A model generated the notes under the pieces. It was not told the origin of the DNA and did not search any database. It worked only from the letters and a program-made list of their open reading frames with translations. Below, one piece after another: positions 60,206-64,000 of a DNA stretch of 64,000 nucleotides (positions are counted from its first letter, which is position 1; every line of letters starts with the position of its first letter). Source of the DNA: Mucilaginibacter dorajii (lineage in GTDB: Bacteria; Bacteroidota; Bacteroidia; Sphingobacteriales; Sphingobacteriaceae); the NCBI RefSeq assembly GCF_024808255.1, contig NZ_JANTYS010000011.1:62001-126000 (forward strand), read 5' to 3'. The position numbers and the translations under genes are program-made.

Positions 60206-60564
60206 TAAGAAGCTGTTTAAAAACGGTTCTGGAAAGATATTACAGTCAGAAAAATCGCATTGCTTCGTTGTTTACGTTCATGATGATGTATTTCGTTTTC
60301 TTGGTATCGGTAGAACGCTGGAGACGACTCACCCCGGCAGCGCTTCGCTGGCCGACCCTCTCTCCGGCTGAAGCCGCAAAGAGGGTAAAAACTGTTTTTA
60401 TTTTCCGCCCCTCTATGCGACGCAGTCGGAGAGAGGGGAAGACGGGCGTAGCCTCGTCGGGGTGAGTCGTCTGCGCCTTGTTCACGTCATGCTGTCCTTC
60501 AGATATCGAAAATCTTACCAAAGGCAGTAACAATCTATTTTTCTTATTTTTAAACAGCTTCTAA
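60206..60564. mobile_element. MITE-like element, about 360 bp, with GC-rich foldback core
   Basis: The ends AGAAGCTGTTTAAAAA (60208-60223) and TTTTTAAACAGCTTCT (60547-60562) are an exact 16-bp inverted pair. Inside is a palindromic GC-rich core: AGACGACTCACCCCG (60322-60336) with CGGGGTGAGTCGTCT (60458-60472), and CCCTCTCTCCG (60356-60366) with CGGAGAGAGGG (60427-60437). Its base composition differs sharply from the flanks. No transposase. The end sequence TTAGAAGCTGTTTA matches the neighbouring element's TTAGAGCCTGTTTA at 12 of 14 positions. Confidence 0.65.
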
Positions 60565-60748
60565 GCATACTTCTTAATGAAGGCAGGTATACTGGTTTCT
60601 GGTTTTTAATTTAATGGTAGTTAAAGGTATTGCAACAGCATTTTATACCCGGTGTGATTGCCCAGGTAGCTGAATCTTATCTTCCTTTACACCATACCTC
60701 TCCTGACTTTTAGTCTTAATCGGTTAAATAATTATTTTTCAAAATACT

Positions 60749-60778
60749 TGACATGACTGTATCATTCCTGTTACATTT
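60749..60778 (+). promoter_or_regulatory. Possible promoter of the 33-aa microprotein gene
   Basis: TTGAC (about 60749) lies about 21 nt before TACATTTA, one base off TAnnTTTG, giving -33/-7 spacing right for Bacteroidota; the box is about 24 nt upstream of the ATG at 60802. Confidence 0.35.
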
Positions 60779-60801
60779 ATCCAAATTATAAATCCAAAGA
60801 T

Positions 60802-60903
60802 ATGCCACAGCACATTTTTATTGTTTACCTCTTAGTAGCCTGTACTGTTGTAGGTATCCTCGTAAACTCAAACATTAAGCAACGACTTAATAAAAAGAGT
60901 TAG
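60802..60903 (+). CDS. Probable 33-aa single-pass membrane microprotein
   Basis: The frame reads MPQHIFIVYLLVACTVVGIL then VNSNIKQRLNKKS and a stop. About 19 hydrophobic residues are followed by a positively charged tail (KQRLNKKS), so by the positive-inside rule the C-terminus is cytoplasmic. A hairpin terminator follows at 60959. Function unknown. It lies in a gene-poor stretch near the 30-aa microprotein; the two sequences are not similar. Confidence 0.55.
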   Translation: MPQHIFIVYLLVACTVVGILVNSNIKQRLNKKS

Positions 60904-61273
60904 GCTATTGTTAATTACAAGATTATATATCCCTAATTAATAGCCCTGCAAAACCTTTCGCCCATTGTTATTACAATGGGCGTTTGTTGTTTATGCACAA
61001 GATCAGCGTTAAAGGCATATATGAAATTTTACTTTATATGAATGATGTAAATATTTGATATTTAGAATTAATTAACTATTGATTAATGTCAATTTGGTCT
61101 CTTTTACGATATCCGTAATCGTAATTTTCGGGCTAAAGCCTGTTGGTTTTCTGAATTTGCTAATTGATGCAACACCAACACTGCCAAAAAACAAGAGGCT
61201 AAACGACTAATGACAGCCGCCACAATTTACCCTATCCTGACCCAAAGCCATATCAACATCTAACGTAAAACCG
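60904..61273. other. Gene-free stretch after the 33-aa microprotein gene
   Basis: Apart from the terminator at 60959-60990 I see no supported gene or repeat in this AT-rich stretch before mnmA. Confidence 0.5.
60959..60990 (+). terminator. Intrinsic terminator of the 33-aa microprotein gene
   Basis: CGCCCATTGT (60959-60968) and ACAATGGGCG (60973-60982) form a perfect 10-bp stem with a 4-nt loop, followed by TTTGTTGT. Confidence 0.8.
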
Positions 61274-61281
61274 TATCTTTG
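61274..61281 (+). promoter_or_regulatory. Probable mnmA -7 box
   Basis: TATCTTTG, an exact TAnnTTTG, ends 8 nt before the mnmA ATG at 61290. Confidence 0.6.
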
Positions 61282-61289
61282 CGCCCATT

Positions 61290-62378
61290 ATGAGTAAGCA
61301 TGGCAGGATCTTGGTGGCAATGAGTGGTGGTGTTGATAGTTCGGTAGCGGCAGTAATGCTGCATGAGCAGGGCTATGAAGTTATTGGCCTTACCATGAAA
61401 ACCTGGGACTACGCCTCCAGCGGCGGCAGTTCAAAAGAAACTGGTTGCTGCAGCCTTGATAGTATTAACGATGCCCGCGCGCTTGCTGTAGGTTATGGCT
61501 TTCCACATTATATATTAGATATCCGCAACGAGTTCGGCGATTTTGTGATTGATAACTTTGTTGACGAATATTTGGCCGGCCGCACTCCCAACCCATGCGT
61601 TTTATGCAACACCCACATTAAATGGGAAGCTTTATTAAAGCGTGCCGATAAACTGGATTGCGAATTTATAGCAACCGGTCATTACGCCAATATCCGTTTA
61701 CAGGATAGCGGTCGCTATGTGATATCAAAAGGTAAAGACGAAAATAAAGATCAATCATACGTTCTTTGGGGCGTATCTCAAAAAAACCTTGCCCGTACTA
61801 AATTTCCTTTAGGGAGTTTCTCAAAACCCGAGATCAGGCAAATGGCTATGGATATGGGCCAGATAGAGCTTGCCGGTAAAAGCGAAAGCTATGAGATATG
61901 CTTTGTGCCGGATAACGACTACAGGGCCTTTTTAAGGCATAAAGTAGAAGACCTGGAAGAACGTGTTGCCGGTGGCAACTTTGTGCTTGCTAACGGCACC
62001 GTAGTGGGCAAGCACCAGGGATATCCTTTCTATACTATCGGTCAGCGTAAGGGATTGGGGATTGCATTAGGTCAGCCCATGTTTGTAACCAATATCGATC
62101 CTACAACAAATACTGTTGTTTTAGGCACTGCCGATGAGTTGGAACGCAAACAAGCCTGGGTTAAAAATCTTAACCTGGTTAAATATGCCAGCATCCCCGA
62201 GCCTATAGAGGCCATCACCAAGATCCGTTATAAAGATGCAGGCACCACCAGCAGCATTGTACAAATGGGCGAACATATGAAGGTTGATTTTCATCACAAC
62301 GTATCGGGCATTGCCCCGGGCCAGTCGGCCGTGTTTTATGAAGGCAATGACCTTTTGGGCGGCGGTTTCCTGATGTAG
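61290..62378 (+). CDS. mnmA: tRNA-specific 2-thiouridylase
   Basis: The 362-aa protein has the PP-loop AMSGGVDSSVAAVML (residues about 10-24), the catalytic Cys motif NPCVLCNTHIKW, the second Cys in SYEICFVPDNDYRAFL, and a C-terminal beta-barrel (YTIGQRKGLGIALGQPMFVT). It thiolates U34 of Glu, Gln and Lys tRNAs using sulfur from cysteine. The start MSKHGRILVAMSGG is set by the promoter box. Monocistronic, followed by repeats. Confidence 0.95.
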   Translation: MSKHGRILVAMSGGVDSSVAAVMLHEQGYEVIGLTMKTWDYASSGGSSKETGCCSLDSINDARALAVGYGFPHYILDIRNEFGDFVIDNFVDEYLAGRTPNPCVLCNTHIKWEALLKRADKLDCEFIATGHYANIRLQDSGRYVISKGKDENKDQSYVLWGVSQKNLARTKFPLGSFSKPEIRQMAMDMGQIELAGKSESYEICFVPDNDYRAFLRHKVEDLEERVAGGNFVLANGTVVGKHQGYPFYTIGQRKGLGIALGQPMFVTNIDPTTNTVVLGTADELERKQAWVKNLNLVKYASIPEPIEAITKIRYKDAGTTSSIVQMGEHMKVDFHHNVSGIAPGQSAVFYEGNDLLGGGFLM

Positions 62379-62387
62379 TCTTCTTTG

Positions 62388-62572
62388 TTGGAAGGTTTTA
62401 ACGTTGAAATGTTGTAAGGTTAGTTTTGCATATGCACTACTTCGCAATGTTTTACTTATGGATTTCGGCAGATTTTTTAAACGGTCCAACCTTACAGCAT
62501 TCCAACTTTTCGGTATCCCAAACCGTCCAATATTTCAACTTTACAACATTCAAACCTTGCAACATTCCAACG
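62388..62572. repeat. Repeat stretch of TTGGAAGGTT/AACCTTCCAA units (family A)
   Basis: The left side (62388-62421) carries GTTGGAAGGTTTTAACGTTG and AATGTTGTAAGGTT. The right side (62486-62572) carries complements such as AACCTTACAGCATTCCAAC, TTTACAACATT and TTGCAACATTCCAAC. Unlike the copy at 17176-17294, which is nearly perfect, this one is degenerate. It fills the gap between mnmA and topA. Confidence 0.7.
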
Positions 62573-62638
62573 TTTTTAGCAAAAACAAATTGGTGTTTCA
62601 ACTACTTTATGTTTTATTTGCAAAAAATAACTGCTTAA

Positions 62639-64000
62639 ATGGCCAAAAACTTACTGATAGTTGAATCTCCGGCGAAAGCCAAAACCATCGAGGGATACCT
62701 TGGTAAAGACTTTGTTGTAAAGTCGAGCTACGGGCATATCCGCGATTTGGTGAAGTCTGAAGATGCGATAGATATAGGTAACAACTTCGCTCAAAAATAT
62801 GAGGTACCTGCCGATAAGAAACAGGTGGTGAGCGAGTTGAAGAAATTAGCTAAAGAAGCAGAAATGGTTTGGCTGGCATCGGACGAGGACCGCGAGGGAG
62901 AAGCCATATCATGGCATTTATTTGAAACTTTGGGTTTAAAAGACTCAACCACCAAACGCATTGTTTTCCATGAGATCACCAAGCCTGCTATATTAAAGGC
63001 TATTGATACCCCACGTAAAATCGACTACAATCTGGTGAATGCCCAACAGGCGCGCCGTGTTTTAGATAGGTTGGTAGGTTTTGAACTCTCCCCTGTTTTA
63101 TGGAAAAAGGTTAAACCGTCACTATCTGCAGGCCGTGTTCAATCAGTAGCTGTAAGGCTTATTGTTGACCGCGAACGCGAGGTAAATAAATTTACCGCCG
63201 AGGCTGCTTTTAAAATAGTAGCCATATTTGGTAAAGGCAAGGAAGCTTTTAAAGCCGAACTTGCCGAGCGTTTTGCCAAACAGGAAGATGCCGAGAAGTT
63301 TTTACAGGATTGTATAGGCGCCGATTTTGATGTGCGCTCGCTGGAAACAAAGCCTGCAAAACGTTCACCTGCGGCTCCCTTCACCACATCAACCCTCCAA
63401 CAGGAAGCCAGCAGGAAACTGGGCTATTCTGTAGCCAGAACAATGCAGGTAGCGCAAAGGCTTTACGAATCGGGGTATATCACCTATATGCGTACCGATT
63501 CGGTAAACTTATCTGAAACCGCTTTAAATGCTGCCCAAGAGGAGATTGTATCGGCTTATGGCGAAAAATACCACCAGCTAAGAAAATATAAAACAAAAAA
63601 CGCAAGCGCCCAGGAAGCTCACGAAGCTATCAGGCCAACGTATTTTAATAACCATACCATTAACGGCGAATCAAACGAAAAGCGTTTGTATGAACTGATC
63701 TGGAAACGCGCCATAGCGTCGCAGATGAGCGAAGCCGCTTTTGAAAAAACTACTGCAAAAATTAGTATTTCTACCCGTAAAGATGAGCTGACAGCTAATG
63801 GCGAAGTAATGAAGTTTGATGGTTTCCTTAAAGTTTACCTGGAATCACAGGACGATGAGGAAGATGAACCACAGGCTGATGGCGAAAATGCCATGCTACC
63901 ACCTTTAACCCGTGGACAGCGTTTAGCTTTACAGGAAATGTCAGCAACGGAGCGTTACTCTCGTCCACCGGCAAGGTATACGGAAGCAAGCCTGGTTAAA
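62639..64000 (+). CDS. topA: DNA topoisomerase I (N-terminal part, runs off window)
   Basis: The frame is open from ATG 62639 through base 64000 (454 codons, no stop). It begins MAKNLLIVESPAKAKTIEGY, with the Toprim acidic motif ASDEDREGEAISWHLFETLG, SAGRVQSVAVRLIVDRE, and the active-site Tyr Y283 in ESGYITYMRTDSVNLSE. Type IA topoisomerase relaxes negative supercoils, opposing gyrase (gyrA is also in this window). The region after about residue 425 is acidic (DDEEDEPQADGEN). The C-terminal Zn-binding part lies beyond the window. Confidence 0.95.
   Translation, partial: MAKNLLIVESPAKAKTIEGYLGKDFVVKSSYGHIRDLVKSEDAIDIGNNFAQKYEVPADKKQVVSELKKLAKEAEMVWLASDEDREGEAISWHLFETLGLKDSTTKRIVFHEITKPAILKAIDTPRKIDYNLVNAQQARRVLDRLVGFELSPVLWKKVKPSLSAGRVQSVAVRLIVDREREVNKFTAEAAFKIVAIFGKGKEAFKAELAERFAKQEDAEKFLQDCIGADFDVRSLETKPAKRSPAAPFTTSTLQQEASRKLGYSVARTMQVAQRLYESGYITYMRTDSVNLSETALNAAQEEIVSAYGEKYHQLRKYKTKNASAQEAHEAIRPTYFNNHTINGESNEKRLYELIWKRAIASQMSEAAFEKTTAKISISTRKDELTANGEVMKFDGFLKVYLESQDDEEDEPQADGENAMLPPLTRGQRLALQEMSATERYSRPPARYTEASLVK

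Noticed and set aside
60157..60533. Two overlapping frames of about 100 aa on opposite strands
   Set aside because: Both run through the GC-rich palindrome of the inverted-repeat element, have basic, low-similarity translations, and lack promoter or start signals. They are by-products of the repeat.

Overview
The window looks like chromosomal DNA from a member of the Bacteroidota, most likely a Sphingobacteriaceae bacterium close to Mucilaginibacter or Pedobacter. Reasons: moderate GC; few recognisable Shine-Dalgarno sites; many genes preceded within about 5-25 nt by the Bacteroidota -7 box TAnnTTTG; a TonB-dependent receptor with an N-terminal carboxypeptidase-regulatory-like domain; a TPR/beta-propeller/OmpA protein with the layout of PorE; and many intergenic foldback repeats. 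There is no rRNA, tRNA, CRISPR, phage or intact insertion sequence that I can see. The taxonomic call is inference.

Layout. 1-5.4 kb: end of kynureninase, a bestrophin channel, an HDAC-like deacetylase, then a leftward group (DUF4442, GNAT, AlbA_2 regulator, MATE pump) and a small lipoprotein. 5.4-15.2 kb, all leftward: SDR, gyrA followed by two exported TPR proteins, a small exported protein, hemF, an MFS carrier, a cold-shock protein and a 1-Cys peroxiredoxin. 15.4-21.3 kb: a trehalose region with GH15 and an OtsA-OtsB fusion facing each other, then a clan GH-A-like hydrolase. 21.4-30.9 kb: a CPBP pseudogene, lepA, folD, a three-gene unit (lipoprotein, unknown, Rieske), queE, the PorE-like protein and a CBM-like protein. 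31-47 kb: recQ, mannose-1-phosphate guanylyltransferase, rlmB, dnaB, chromate transporter, etfBA with a DUF151 nuclease, a nucleoside permease, ThuA, GMC oxidoreductase, MOSC and SelT-like proteins.

47.6-53.4 kb is the most interesting region. An Rrf2 regulator with four clustered cysteines precedes an assimilatory sulfur operon: sulfite reductase with a C-terminal HEPN-like domain, uroporphyrinogen-III methyltransferase, a fusion of precorrin-2 dehydrogenase/ferrochelatase with a TauE/SafE permease, and a [4Fe-4S] APS/PAPS reductase. Between regulator and operon lie a promoter box, a short reading frame with a cluster of Cys codons, and an intrinsic terminator just before the first structural gene. 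This is the arrangement expected of a cysteine-sensing transcription attenuator.

53.7-64 kb: TonB-dependent receptor, proBA, a gene-poor 2-kb stretch with two inverted-repeat-bounded elements that share their ends and two probable membrane microproteins (30 and 33 aa), then mnmA and the start of topA. Most gaps between convergent genes hold hairpins built from several short-repeat families, which probably act as bidirectional terminators.
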